In this document: in pieces, positions 47,501-57,690 of the stretch
Numbering within the stretch: the stretch's first letter is position 1
How the letters are laid out: every line of letters starts with the position of its first letter
DNA from: Antedon mediterranea
Taxonomy: Eukaryota; Echinodermata; Crinoidea; Comatulida; Antedonidae
Direction: 5' to 3'
Assembly: GCF_964355755.1 (NCBI RefSeq)
Contig: NC_092678.1
Coordinates: 1,449,922 to 1,513,921 of the forward strand
Length of the DNA: 64,000 nucleotides
Notes under the pieces: generated by a model
The model's input: only the letters and a program-made list of their open reading frames with translations
Databases searched by the model: none
What the model was told of the DNA's origin: nothing
Position numbers and translations under genes: made by a program

Positions 47501-48253
47501 CTGTAGCACACGATAGAATACGATGCTTTCACTCGCACTGCGGCAGTGCTGATAGTGCCGCTGTGGCACACGATAGAATACGATGCTTTCACTCGCACTG
47601 CGGCAGTGCCGATAGTGCCGCTGTGGCATACGATAGAATACGATGCTTTCACTCGCACTGCGGCAGTGCTGATAATGCCGCTGTGGCATACGATAGAATA
47701 CGATGCTTTCACTCGCACTGCGGCAGTGCCGATATAGTGCCGCTGTGGCACACGATAGAATACGATGCTTTCACTCGCACTGCGGCAGTGCCGATAGTGC
47801 CGCTGTGGCATACGATAGAATACGATGCTTTCACCCGCACTGCGGCAGTGCTGATAGACTCAGCCAATCATCATTGTCCATAATATTAATTGTCTCCCGA
47901 TATTTATTTTTTCCATCCAGAATGATTGCTGCGATGATGACGATGCTGATTGCTCACCACCTTCATATTCTTCAAGTCTGGATAAAACCACTACACAACC
48001 ACCTACTAAAAAATGTAAAAGATATTCTACTCCCGAACCCGGTATCGACACTCCTGAATCCGGTAACGAGAGTCCCGGTGACGTACTTTCTTATAGCGAA
48101 AGTAGCGAGGGTAGCGTGAGCTTATCCGATTCTGAATCGACGCCACAATTATCGTACGAATGGGTTGAATGTAAGGAGGAAGAAGAAGAAGAAGAGATTG
48201 ACGAAGAAGAGGAAAAGACAGGCAGTAGTAGCTTAGATGAATATTATGATTAA
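44539..48253 (+). CDS. Properdin-like protein B: signal peptide, 4 TSRs, acidic tail (no TB-like domain)
   Basis: Seven exons: 44539-44614, 44902-45072, 45322-45495, 45876-46046, 46606-46779, 47205-47263, 47921-48253 (385 aa, phases consistent). Exon 1 is a signal peptide (VVHIFMYFIGFSLFLT). Exons 2-5 are TSRs that correspond one-to-one to TSRs 2-5 of gene A: WSEWSTCSKTCSVGIRSRSR, WGDWQPYSACSATC, WGEWSSWTGCSKTC and the variant WTEWSKWSHCSDC. Exons 6-7 form the acidic tail: SSGDGCVGNDCCDDDDADCS, PPTKKCKRYSTPEP, SYEWVECKEEEEEEE and a final SSSLDEYYD. The intron after exon 1 is only 287 bp and has no room for the N-terminal Cys domain or TSR1, so both were lost or never gained. It is a tandem paralogue of gene A, 1.4 kb away in the same orientation. 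If vertebrate properdin is a guide, loss of the N-terminal domain may affect oligomer formation (inference). Confidence 0.83.
46155..46232. mobile_element. 78-bp palindromic element (third MITE-like family)
   Basis: ATGCAATTAAGGCAGAAATA followed by TGAATAATTCATTA is mirrored by TAATGAATTATTCATGATTTCTGCCTTAATTGCAT. It would form a near-perfect hairpin. A related arm is at 9268-9297. It starts about 110 bp after the third TSR exon (45876-46046) of gene B. Confidence 0.75.
46302..46500. mobile_element. MITE family B before TSR5 exon of gene B
   Basis: Starts with a tandem duplication of the left end (AAGCTTGGTTCCCACTAGAACGTAGCGATG twice in 60 bp). The body has GAAAGTTGACCAATCACAG and a decayed right end TACTAGATAGGAACAAAGTT. 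It ends 106 bp before the exon, matching the position of 41039-41206 in gene A. Confidence 0.75.
47205..48253 (+). other. Acidic six-Cys C-terminal module of properdin-like B (exons 6-7)
   Basis: Domain annotation within properdin-like B, about residues 256-385. It shares with gene A the order GDGCVG-xDCCDD-C-PPxxKCKR[FY]xTPxP-EWV[DE]C. It differs in being Glu-rich at the end (KEEEEEEEIDEEEEK) rather than Gly-rich. The splice between GDGCVG and the DCC motif is phase 0 in both genes. Confidence 0.7.
47290..47862 (+). repeat. Minisatellite, about 60-bp unit, 9-10 copies, in the last intron of gene B
   Basis: The unit contains CACTGCGGCAGTGCCGATAG, TGCCGCTGTGGCATACGATA and GAATACGATGCTTTCACTCG. 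GCACTGCGGCAGTGC is itself a palindrome. Because 60 is a multiple of three, all six frames stay open and produce long repeat ORFs on both strands; these lie wholly inside the intron and are not supported as genes. The matching intron of gene A is only 122 bp and lacks the array. Confidence 0.9.
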
Positions 48254-48946
48254 TTTTTACCGATATTCTTACCGATTATTTGGAAATTAGGCCTACGCTT
48301 TTACATTAGTAATATTATAGATAGATTTACAAAAATAACTTTTCACACATCACAATTACTTAGAATAGATTAACCAAATAGTTCAGGGTGAAAATAAATT
48401 GATATTTGATAGTTGTAAGAAAACTTTACGCTTAGGTTCCCATAAATAAACGAAGTAGGCCTATAGGTATATCACTGGACAGAGGCAAGCACGTGATATG
48501 AACATTTATAGTTAATAATTAATTTGTCAACGAATGACACATAAAAAATTGATTAATTTTTATTACATTACATGCAAGAATTAAATTATTTGTTAGGTGA
48601 GCCCACTTTTTTTCGTGGGCCAAATGATAATGGAAATGATCGTATTATATTATGATAGTAAGATTTTTGATAAATGATAAACAATAAAAATGTATCGCTT
48701 TAATACGATACTAATGTGGTTTTAATGGATGAGATGTTTTTTATCCCCAAAAATTGATATACAATACCGGCTCGATAAAAATACAGCTCCAGACTATTAA
48801 TGGAACATTCCAGGCTGCTTCCGGCGGGTTAATTTTTTTTTCAAACACTGCGCGCGCTTACTTGGTGTTTTTTAGTGGTGTGGTGGTGGTACAGTACAGT
48901 CGGCTCCTGTTTTCATAGATTTAAAAAATATACGTTCGATATAATC
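48254..48946. other. Intergenic region between properdin-like B and CENPK
   Basis: Gene B 3' UTR with AATAAA at 48393-48398, then the CENPK promoter region. A GC-richer stretch around 48845-48905 (CACTGCGCGCGCTTACTTGG) precedes the start. No TATA box seen. Confidence 0.5.
48393..48398 (+). terminator. Candidate poly(A) signal of properdin-like B
   Basis: AATAAA 140 bases after the TAA stop. Confidence 0.5.
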
Positions 48947-51900
48947 ATGGTAAGATAAACATTATTATTAATAATTATTCTATAAAGAACGATTACTCCT
49001 ACCGTAAGTGTAGGGACGTTCTGCTGGCTGGTTACTGGAACTGAGTAGGCCTAAAAGGCTAGACTAGGCTAGGCTAGGGCCTAGCCTACTAGAGTAGAGA
49101 GAGTCTTCTAGCCGGATCCTTCTAGCCTAGGCTACTAGCTAGGCCTAGGCCTAGCCTGTCGACGATCAAAATGTCAGGTTGAAACACGTCACTACTGCGG
49201 CCGGCTCAGTGTTTAGGCTAGGTAGTAGTAAGTACTACTGTGTCTGGGCCTAGCTGGCCTACTACTATTCTAGACTTACAAGAAAATATAAATACAGACC
49301 ATGATGACTTTTTGATACTCGGATTCATAATCATATTAATTTATTTATGTAGCCCTCCCGAGTCCCTGTCGCTTGGATTTTATACTTTTTTGTGTGCTTA
49401 TTTATTTATTTATTTCGTTTTCTTTTAGTAGGGTAGCCCTCTCAGTAATAAAATAAAACTGCTCTTCCGAGGGGCCCTACGGCACATTTAAACAAAATTT
49501 GAAAACAACTTAAACTAAACTTAAACTAAAACTTAAACTAAAACTATTTATGTAATATTATGCACAACAACTTGAAACTAAGTATGCAAGGATTTCGTTA
49601 TTAAATTCAAACAACTTGTTTACCACCAGAACTCATATTTATTTTTCAGGATGATGTAACTGCTGGTGCACAGCGATCTCTCATGACATCATTTGACCCA
49701 GGTCAACAGAGTCCGGCAACAGAATTAGAAGAAGCAGAAAACCAGTTAAAAATAGAAATTGAAGAACAATGGTTAAAACTGAACAAGGTGCATACAAGAC
49801 TATCCCTTCAAGGAATCAAAAGATATAATTCCATACAGGGATATTATTTCTTTTATAACAACCGATCTCAGATGTCACTAGTTTGATGAATAGACTACAG
49901 TACAATATTCCAGCCTTTTATTTTTGAATTTGTAAATTTGGCTACAGACTGAGTTATTTGACAAACAAAAATAAACATTATCAACAGACAGACATTTTTG
50001 GTATGAATGTCTACACTATCAAACTAGTTTGACATGAAAAGTGTGATGTACCCAAATATGGTAGTGATATGCCAAATGATATGGGGGTGGGACTATAATA
50101 CCTGGAAAAACATTGGTTCAGGAAAAAATGATTGGTAAGCATTTCTGAACCGGCTGAAGAGAGGCTTACACTCAGACCAAAAGTCAATACTGGGACTATA
50201 CCCGAGGATATGCTTGTTTGTGAAGTCAGACATAAAGTAAGGGGTGGGGATATAACCCAAGGATATACGGTAATTACTACAATATTACTTTTAATTGTAA
50301 ATGTTTTAATGTAAATTTATTCTTTTATTTTTCTACAGCTACAAGCGAAGTTAAATCAAGAAAAGAAGATTGGAAAAATAAATAACCCGGAATGTACAGT
50401 AAGTTACACTAATATTACCTATATTGTTTTACTGTTTAAGATACTGTACATTATTCAACTGATAAGATACTGTACATTATTCAACTGATAAGATACTGTA
50501 CATTATTCAACTGATAAGATACTGTACATTATTCAACTGATAAGATACTGTACATTATTCAACTGATAAGATGCTGTACCTTATTCAACTGATAAGATAC
50601 TGTACATTGTTCAACTGATAAGATACTGTACATTATTCAACTGATAAGATACTGTACATTGTTCAACTGATAAGATACTGTACATTATTCAACTGATAAG
50701 ATACTGTACATTATTCAACTGATAAGATACTGTACATTATTCAACTGATAAGATGCTGTACATTATTCAACTGATAAGATGCTGTACATTGTTCAACTGA
50801 TAAGATACTGTACATTATTCAACTGATAAGATACTGTACATTATTCAACTGATAAGATACTGTACATTATTCAACTGATAAGATGCTGTACATTATTCAA
50901 CTGATAAGATGCTGTACATTATTCAACTGATAAGATACTGTACATTATTCAACTGATAAGATACTGTACATTATTCAACTGATAAGATACTGTACATTGT
51001 TCAACTGATAAGATACTGTACATTATTCAACTGATAAGATACTGTACATTATTCAACTGATAAGATACTGTACATTGTTCAACTGATAAGATACTGTACA
51101 TTATTCAACTGATAAGATACTGTACATTATTCAACTGATAAGATACTGTACATTATTCAACTGATAAGATACTGTACATTATTCAACTGATAATAAACTT
51201 TTTTATAATTAATACTTTATCTTGTAAGCTAAATAAGCTATTGTTTCCCGGTAGATGTCACAGATATCTGAAGCTAAAGAAAAAAGATTACAAGCTGAAA
51301 TTGATGCCAATATTAAAACATCACCAAGCTGTGAGTAATAATTTGTTATTATATGTAAATGTTTTAATCTGTATTTGTTATTCATCTTGATACTTGCACA
51401 CAGTCAGGCTTGTCACAGAGGACACGATCAGAGCATATTTGGTCATATCACTACCATAGTCAGGCTTGTCCCAGAGGACACAAGAATTGAAGCTCTGTCT
51501 ACAATATAGAAAAATGTGAAGTGCCCATATGGACACGATCAGAGCATATTTGGGCATATCACTACCATAGCCGGGCTTGTGACAGAGAACATAAGAATTA
51601 AAGCTCTGTCTACAATATAAAACAATTTGATGTGCCCATACAGTATATGGACACGATCAGTACCATATTGGGGCTTATCACTACCATAGTCAGGCTTGTC
51701 ACAGAGGATACAAGAATTAAAGCTCTGTCTACACTATACAACTTTATGTGGCAAAAATATGTGATGTGCCCATCGGACATGATGATGTCATATCAGTTCC
51801 ATATTTGGACATATATCACTACCATATTTGGGCACATCACACTTTTTGCCACCAATCAAAGGCTCCCTATTCAATGCACAGAAACTAGTAGTGTGATATG

Positions 51901-54585
51901 CTTAAATATGGTAGTGATATGATATCATTTCCATATATGGGCACATCACATTGTTTTGTCACATAAAGTCTGATAGTGTAGACAGGGCTTAATATTTTTA
52001 ATTATATAATGTCTCTTGATCTTTAGTACTTAGCACAAATTCTGAGGTAATTGAGGCAGTTCTTTTGTCCGATCTTCAAACATGTGTTGAGCAGTTGAAA
52101 CAGACATTGTCAGTGGTAAAGACCCAGCGCAGAGAGCTTGTAGAGGAGACAGAAAGGTAACGTTATATATAGATTTTATTGATGACTATTGCTGGAGACT
52201 TGGTTTTGGAGTTGCGATCGACCCTCCTTTAAAAAATAAGTGCTAATCCTGTTTATGTATTAAACTCTATCCACACTCTAGTTTGACAAGAGAAGTGTGA
52301 AGTGCCCAAATATGGTAGTATTATACCTAAATACGGTAGTGATATGACATCATCATGTCCATTATGTGCACATCACATTTTTTTTTTGTCACATAAACTT
52401 TGATGGTGTAGACTGAGGTTTCCAGTAGATAACAAAACAATAAATTTTCATTTTAAATTTATTATTTTCAGGGAAAGACGACTCCTAAAACAACACAAGG
52501 AGGTAAAAGCTTCCATAGAAGAAAAGATTGAAGTAGAACAAAAGATTCCTGAAAAATCACACGATAGGTGAATACTGTTTTGTTTTCACAATTATTACAC
52601 AACCAAAGCTCTGTCTACACTATCAAACTAGTTTGACAAAAAAAGTGTGATGTGCCCAAATATGGTAGTGATATGTCAATATATAGGCACATCACAGAGC
52701 TTAACAGGTTAAGAAAATGTTCATAAAATCATTATACCAGGAAATAGCATTTTAAATCAGATGGTTACCAAGTTTGTTGTCATTTTCAAAAGCAATGCGA
52801 CTGACATAAAGGTGTCCCAGTACAAATGTCCATTTTTGCTTTGTTGACTGTGTTATGTTTATTATGGCAAATAACCCATAAATAATTTGTGTTTTGATGG
52901 ATTTTCACAAGTAAATTACAATAACCACTGGGTTGTAATATCATCTTTTTAAGTTGTGTAAATCCCGGTTTAATACCTTCAGTACAGCTTCTTTCTTTGA
53001 TATACGTATCATAAACACATCAAATTCATTACCTTATCACATTGTTTCAAGTTCAACACCTTTAAATGAACATATGACTTACACATAAAAACTATGAGAG
53101 GAGGCAGCCTATACGAGTAATACTCTTTGTCTCCTTATTTCACTTAAAGTAAGCAACATTTGAACATGTCATATACCGTAGGATTAAATTTTTGATAAGT
53201 GTTTGATAAACTGTTATTTTAAAAATTTTATATTTTTATACCATTTTTTAAGGATTCTTTTGATATAATTTGTATGTTCTTTATCAGTTCCTTGTTTTTA
53301 GGACCCAAGTGGAAATAAGTTTTTAACTTTTCTTGGCATTCCTTGTAATCAAGGCCTGTGTTTCTGTGCAATTGTTTTTTCTACTTTTTTTTTCATTGTT
53401 TTTATTGTTTTTTAACCTTGATTACTAAATAAAGAAATTCAATTCAAAATTCAAAACCGTACTGGTGAATTTACAACCCTGCTATATTTTAATTGATACT
53501 CTATTTTATCGATCATTAAATTATCTCTCTTTTTTTTTACAGTGAATTAAAAAACTGGGAAGAAATGAAAAAACGTTGGATTGAAAAACAAAAGAATTTA
53601 ATGAAAAATCTAGGCCAATTTGCTAAGCAACATTTCCCTATGCCAAATATTCCAGATAGCAAAAGGAAAAGGGTTTGTACATGTTAATGTTTAGCCTGGT
53701 TTTGATCAACTGTCTCTGGTGCTTACCACAAATAGCATGTTGAATTATAAGTATATACAACTATACACCACTTTTTCAAAACAGAAGAAACACAACTGGA
53801 ATAGTGTGTGTTATGGGTAACCACGACCAGTAGAAATGTTCACATAAGCAAGCAACTACGAATCACATTGCATGTGCCGTATATAGTAACCACGCTAGCT
53901 AGTCACAATTACTTCCATATTTCGACATAAGCACTCGCCCCACGGTTCCTTTCAATTGATTTGCTCTGTCTACACTATCAGACTTTATGTGACAACAACA
54001 TGTGATGTGCCCATACTGTATGTAGACATGATGATTTCATATCACTACCATATTTGGGTGCATATCACTACCCTATTTGGGTGCATCACTTTTTTTTTGT
54101 CAGAACTAGTTTGATAGTGTAGACAGAGCTATTCAACTCCATATATTAATATATATTTATCTATATTGACAGCATCTATCCGGTAAAACTGTTGATGACG
54201 ATGATGAGCTCTTTCAACTTTTTGAAATTTTAGAGGTAACTTGAAATGAGTTATTATTATTATTATTAAAACAATGTACTGTAATACACACCTTTTGATA
54301 AGGCTGTGTTTTCGCAGCCATAACAAAATTATCGCTTAATTTTTTAACCAATCAGATTAATTAATAAAAAAATAAAGTGATCAATACCAAACAACCAAGT
54401 GCCCAATGACAAAGCAACAATTTGTCCTTCAGGTCAAAGGTTAATAATTATCCCATTTGAATGAGATAATTACTGGTTAATTTTTCTTGAGCGGAATTGG
54501 TTAAACCCTGCTTCCACAGGCAGTTTATTGGTTAATTAGGTTATATGCATGATATGCATATAACCTCTTGATTCTGTCAGAATCT

Positions 54586-54632
<47 letters not shown>

Positions 54633-56338
54633 TTCTTTCCTTAGCACTATTTGTCCGTCAATTATCTTGGTATCAGTTTCATCTAACTAAGTCAATTTTT
54701 CAGAGTATATTCCTTATGGCCAGGAATCGATGTGGTTATGTTTTCACGGTGCGCAATCAAACATTACGCGGTCTACGCGCGATTTAACGAAATCACGTTT
54801 GTAATCATCTTCACAAGCATATGAATCACTTTTAAACAAAATTTGGTACTCGTAAATTTCAGGTCATATTTCATCATATGGCAATACAATTACGTGCGTA
54901 GCGCATATAACGCATGCGTACGCGCGCTTAAAATGTTCAAAATTGTCAGAATTTATTTTCGATGAAATTAGAGTACGTTTCAGGCAATTTTAAGCGTTTA
55001 AAAATGGCCATAAGTGCGCAGATTTTTGCACGCGCACTGCGCGTCAAACGTTATTGCGCACTGTTTTTTTCCGATTACTGTTGTATAACCTTTATTTAAC
55101 AATATCATCAAATTGTATTATCTTTTCAACGCCAAACAGCGTTATACGAGTACGTCAAAAGTGACAGGCTACGCACGTGTAAGTTAACAAAATGGTGAAA
55201 ATATGCTAAATTTTAAAATTAATATATATCGTTAGAATGCTCGGGAACACCGATTTTTTATTTCATTTTCTTGAAGTGTATGTATCATATGTATGATTTA
55301 TTATGAAATCAAGAGAACAAAAGTTGATTAAGTCATCATTAATGGCATATTAAATTTACAAAAATTAATTTCGACAATCAAACAAATTATAACATTTTCT
55401 TAGGCCGAAATAACAAACTTAACATTAACTTTCTTCCTTAAGAAGTTCATATATTAAAGTTAAAAGTATGTAGTTTGACAGTGCATCATTTTTAAAAATC
55501 TTTAAAGATGTCATCATAGTAAAACATTATAATTCATTGCGGTATGTAATAATCTATCTGCACCAAAGTGGTTACTGCATAGAAAATACACGGAGGAATA
55601 TTTCCATAATTTTTAGTCAGTTGTGTATGGCTCGGTGGTCTTTGCTCGTGTCTATAGCATTCAAGGTACCGAGTTCGAGTCTCAGCTTGGGAAACGAAAC
55701 GAAATAAGATTATTTTTTATTATCCGTATTGTTTGTTCAATTGTATTTCTTAGTGTATAGATTATACAGATGATTTATAATGAAATTTATTTAAAAACAC
55801 AAAATGTGGTTTATGACATTATATACGCAGAAGGATCTTTGATCGGATTATGATACCGGCTATTGTATTTGCGTTAGCAAGATCCTATCACATAATTATT
55901 ATAAATAACTAAAGATTCTGAGAAAATCAATCAATCAAAATATCTTAAATCAATCAATTATCTTTATTTAAATCAATGCATATAACCTATAATTCGTCAT
56001 AGTGACGAATTAAATCTAGTTATCAGTTAATTTTGATCGGTTAATTTTTCCCTGCGAAAATACGGCCTAAGATAGGGTTCACAAATGATAAACCAAAAAT
56101 TGCGTGTGTGAAAACAGTTTATATATGACTTGAATTTTAAACAGAAAAATTAAATTATATCAAATCGTTTTTGCAGGTTTTGATGAATAAAAGCACAGGT
56201 GAAGACAAGCATGACCCCTACGTACAGGTCACATCAAATTTTTGGCCCCCGTACGTGGAGTTGCTTCTACGATGTGGCATTGCCAGACGACATCCCGAAG
56301 ACAGTAATAGAATAGCCTTAACGTCGTACCACATGTAA
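48947..56338 (+). CDS. CENPK: Centromere protein K
   Basis: Subunit of the constitutive centromere-associated network (CENP-H/I/K/M group) at the inner kinetochore. Nine exons: 48947-48949, 49650-49787, 50339-50398, 51255-51330, 52027-52156, 52472-52567, 53543-53672, 54173-54235, 56177-56338 (285 aa; human 269). Phases fit throughout. The strongest match is the C-terminus: DPYVQVTSNFWPPYVELLLR followed by CGIARRHPEDSNRIAL (human DPYVKISDSFWPPYVELLLR, NGIALRHPEDPTRIRL). Also FAKQHFPMPNIPDSKRKR (human FLEDHFPLPDRSVKKKKK) and long charged coiled coil in exons 2-7. The first coding exon is proposed to be only the ATG, directly followed by a GTAAGA donor; the next in-frame ATG (49683) would shorten the protein by 12 residues. 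Several introns hold MITE A copies and a large 26-bp array. Confidence 0.9.
50006..50080. mobile_element. MITE family A, left half only
   Basis: ATGTCTACACTATCAAACTAG through GATATGCCAAATGATATGG; the right half is missing. Confidence 0.6.
50435..51192 (+). repeat. Minisatellite, 26-bp unit, about 29 copies, CENPK intron 3
   Basis: GATAAGATACTGTACATTAT plus TCAACT repeated head to tail with almost no divergence. Variants are limited to ATACTG/ATGCTG and CATTATTC/CATTGTTC, which recur in blocks and suggest recent block amplification. No spacers, so not a CRISPR array. Confidence 0.95.
51494..51992. mobile_element. MITE family A cluster (nested/tandem copies)
   Basis: Left ends (AAGCTCTGTCTACAATATA or ACACTATACAAC) occur at about 51494, 51600 and 51720. 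They are joined by CATAGTCAGGCTTGTCACAGAGGACA. A single proper right end, CTGATAGTGTAGACAGGGCTT, is at about 51985. At least three rounds of insertion or slippage. Confidence 0.75.
52261..52421. mobile_element. MITE family A copy
   Basis: AACTCTATCCACACTCTAGTTTG at left and CTTTGATGGTGTAGACTGAGG at right; moderately decayed. In CENPK intron 5. Confidence 0.7.
52605..52703. mobile_element. MITE family A, internally deleted copy
   Basis: AAAGCTCTGTCTACACTATC at left; interior jumps from GTAGTGATATGTC to ATAGGCACATCACAGAGCTT, removing most of the right arm. Confidence 0.7.
53961..54131. mobile_element. MITE family A, full copy
   Basis: GCTCTGTCTACACTATCAGAC at left and GTTTGATAGTGTAGACAGAGC at right. 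It ends about 42 bp before CENPK exon 8 and so approaches its branch-point region. Confidence 0.8.
54585..54634 (+). repeat. (TTTA)n microsatellite
   Basis: About twelve copies of TTTA. Confidence 0.95.
55628..55695 (+). mobile_element. tRNA-like sequence (pseudo-tRNA or SINE head)
   Basis: GGCTCGGTGGTCTTTGCTCG then GGTACCGAGTTCGAGTCTCAGC gives an A-box-like start and a B box (GTTCGAGTC), about 40 bases apart. The acceptor stem does not pair convincingly, so I do not call a functional tRNA. Confidence 0.4.
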
Positions 56339-57515
56339 AATCACACCTCCGAAGTATCCTAAAAACTGTGAGAATTTTGCGATATTTCAGGTTATCTCCC
56401 ACCTTCCGCTAAATACGCAATTTTTCCCGATTGTTTTGGATTTACGATATCCAATAGCGTATACATTTACTATTACAGTAGTTGACCCCTTGTAGTTGAC
56501 CCCTTTTGGTTAACTAGAGTTTTAAAAATGCGTTGCGGGTTGGGAGACATATTTTCGACAATGCACATTGGCTATTTCCATGTTTGGAAAATAGTGCCAT
56601 ACATTATTTATAACAAATCCTAATGCTAAAGATTTTGTAAATAGCACCCTCTATGTTTGGATGTATTTTGTAAAATTTATAGCACCCTCAATAAATTGGC
56701 CATGTTTTTATATGTGGAAAATAATTTGGTATTGTATTTATTTTATTTTTAACTTCTCACTAACACTGTTAGTGAAGGATCGGGACCAACAGGTGGTAAA
56801 CACCTCTAAAACGGTCCAGTCCCAATTGCACAGTTTCTGTGTGTGACAGTGGCTGTGTTTGTGTGAACTAGTACTAGTATATGTGGCAGATGATTGTTTA
56901 ACAGTTATCCCTAGCACCATGTCAAAAGATATTCGTCAGGTGATAAAATAATTAAATTCATAGCAAAAAGAGTTCCATTAAGTTTATTTTCACAAGTGGG
57001 GCCTCTGTAAAATAATTTTGTATGTAAAATATTGTATATACTGTATATTTGGCAGATCATTGTTTAAAAGTTATCCGTAGCACTAAAACAAAACATGGTT
57101 GTCAGATGATCAAATAATTTAATTCACAGCCAAAAGAGTTCCATTTAGTTTTCCTATCACTCACTAGTAAACAAACCAGACAGTCATTGACTGACTGATG
57201 ACCAGGCCGGCTTCATGCTATGCAAGACTACAAAACTGTAACAATTAGCCTAGGGAAATGTTTTTAATGGCTGTAATAATACGCTACACTGAAAAGGTAA
57301 CATCTGCTTACTTTTTGTTATCTTAACATCTAATTTACTTTGTGTACACAGAACATCTGCGTACTCATTTTATTTTGAATTTGCTCGGTTGTTTTGCTTT
57401 ATGCTGTATGTAAATGCATTGAATCAAATTACACACTGTGGTCTTAATAAGTTAAATAGATGTTTCCCCTGATCAATATTATCCACAGCAAATGTGTTCG
57501 ATGAACTTATGCTTG

Positions 57516-57690
57516 CAGGGCCGTACGCAGGATTTTATTTGGGTGGGTGCTGATTAATATATTTTGGTCCATTTTCATAATATTGAGTACTTATTTATTT
57601 TAAGACCCTTTAAGATGTGGACCTTTTGCAATTTGGGTGGGGGAGGGGGGTGCGTACGCACCCGTCGCATCCCCCTGCGTACGGCCGTGG
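57516..57690. mobile_element. 175-bp element with inverted CAGGGCCGTACGCAGG-type ends
   Basis: Left end CAGGGCCGTACGCAGGATT and right end CCCCCTGCGTACGGCCGTGG are inverted repeats of about 16 bp. A central inverted word GGTGCGTACGCACC is present. The CAGGG terminus is of the kind seen in hAT-type nonautonomous elements; the superfamily is inference. Confidence 0.6.

Larger units (their letters stand above)
54236..56176 (+). other. CENPK intron 8 (1.9 kb), partly GC-richer insert
   Basis: Contains a TTTA microsatellite (54585-54634). It also holds an unusual stretch rich in GCGCGC/TGCGCA words (54755-55090) with repeats of the type GTGCGTAGCGCATATAACGC, and a tRNA-like segment at 55628-55695. 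The flanking phrases ATGCATATAACCT occur at both ends (about 54545-54566 and 55976-55990), suggesting that the interior of about 1.4 kb is an inserted element. Confidence 0.5.

Noticed and set aside
47288-47883. Long repeat ORFs on both strands (HSHCGSADSAAVAHDRIRC and RHYRHCRSASESIVFYR types)
   Set aside because: The 60-bp unit is a multiple of three and lacks stops; the array is inside the last intron of properdin-like B.
50132-50314. Possible extra CENPK exon (ERLTLRPKVNTGTIPEDMLV)
   Set aside because: It faintly resembles human ETIPLTEDVLI, but lacks a convincing acceptor, sits in a local repeat (GGGACTATAnnnCnnGGAnAT), and the flanking exons already join in phase.
50435-51192. Regular 26-bp repeats that could suggest a CRISPR-like array
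   Set aside because: No unique spacers between repeats, and it is in an intron of a eukaryotic gene.
55628-55695. Functional tRNA gene
   Set aside because: A and B boxes are suggestive but the acceptor stem and anticodon arm do not pair well; kept only as a tRNA-like or SINE fragment.
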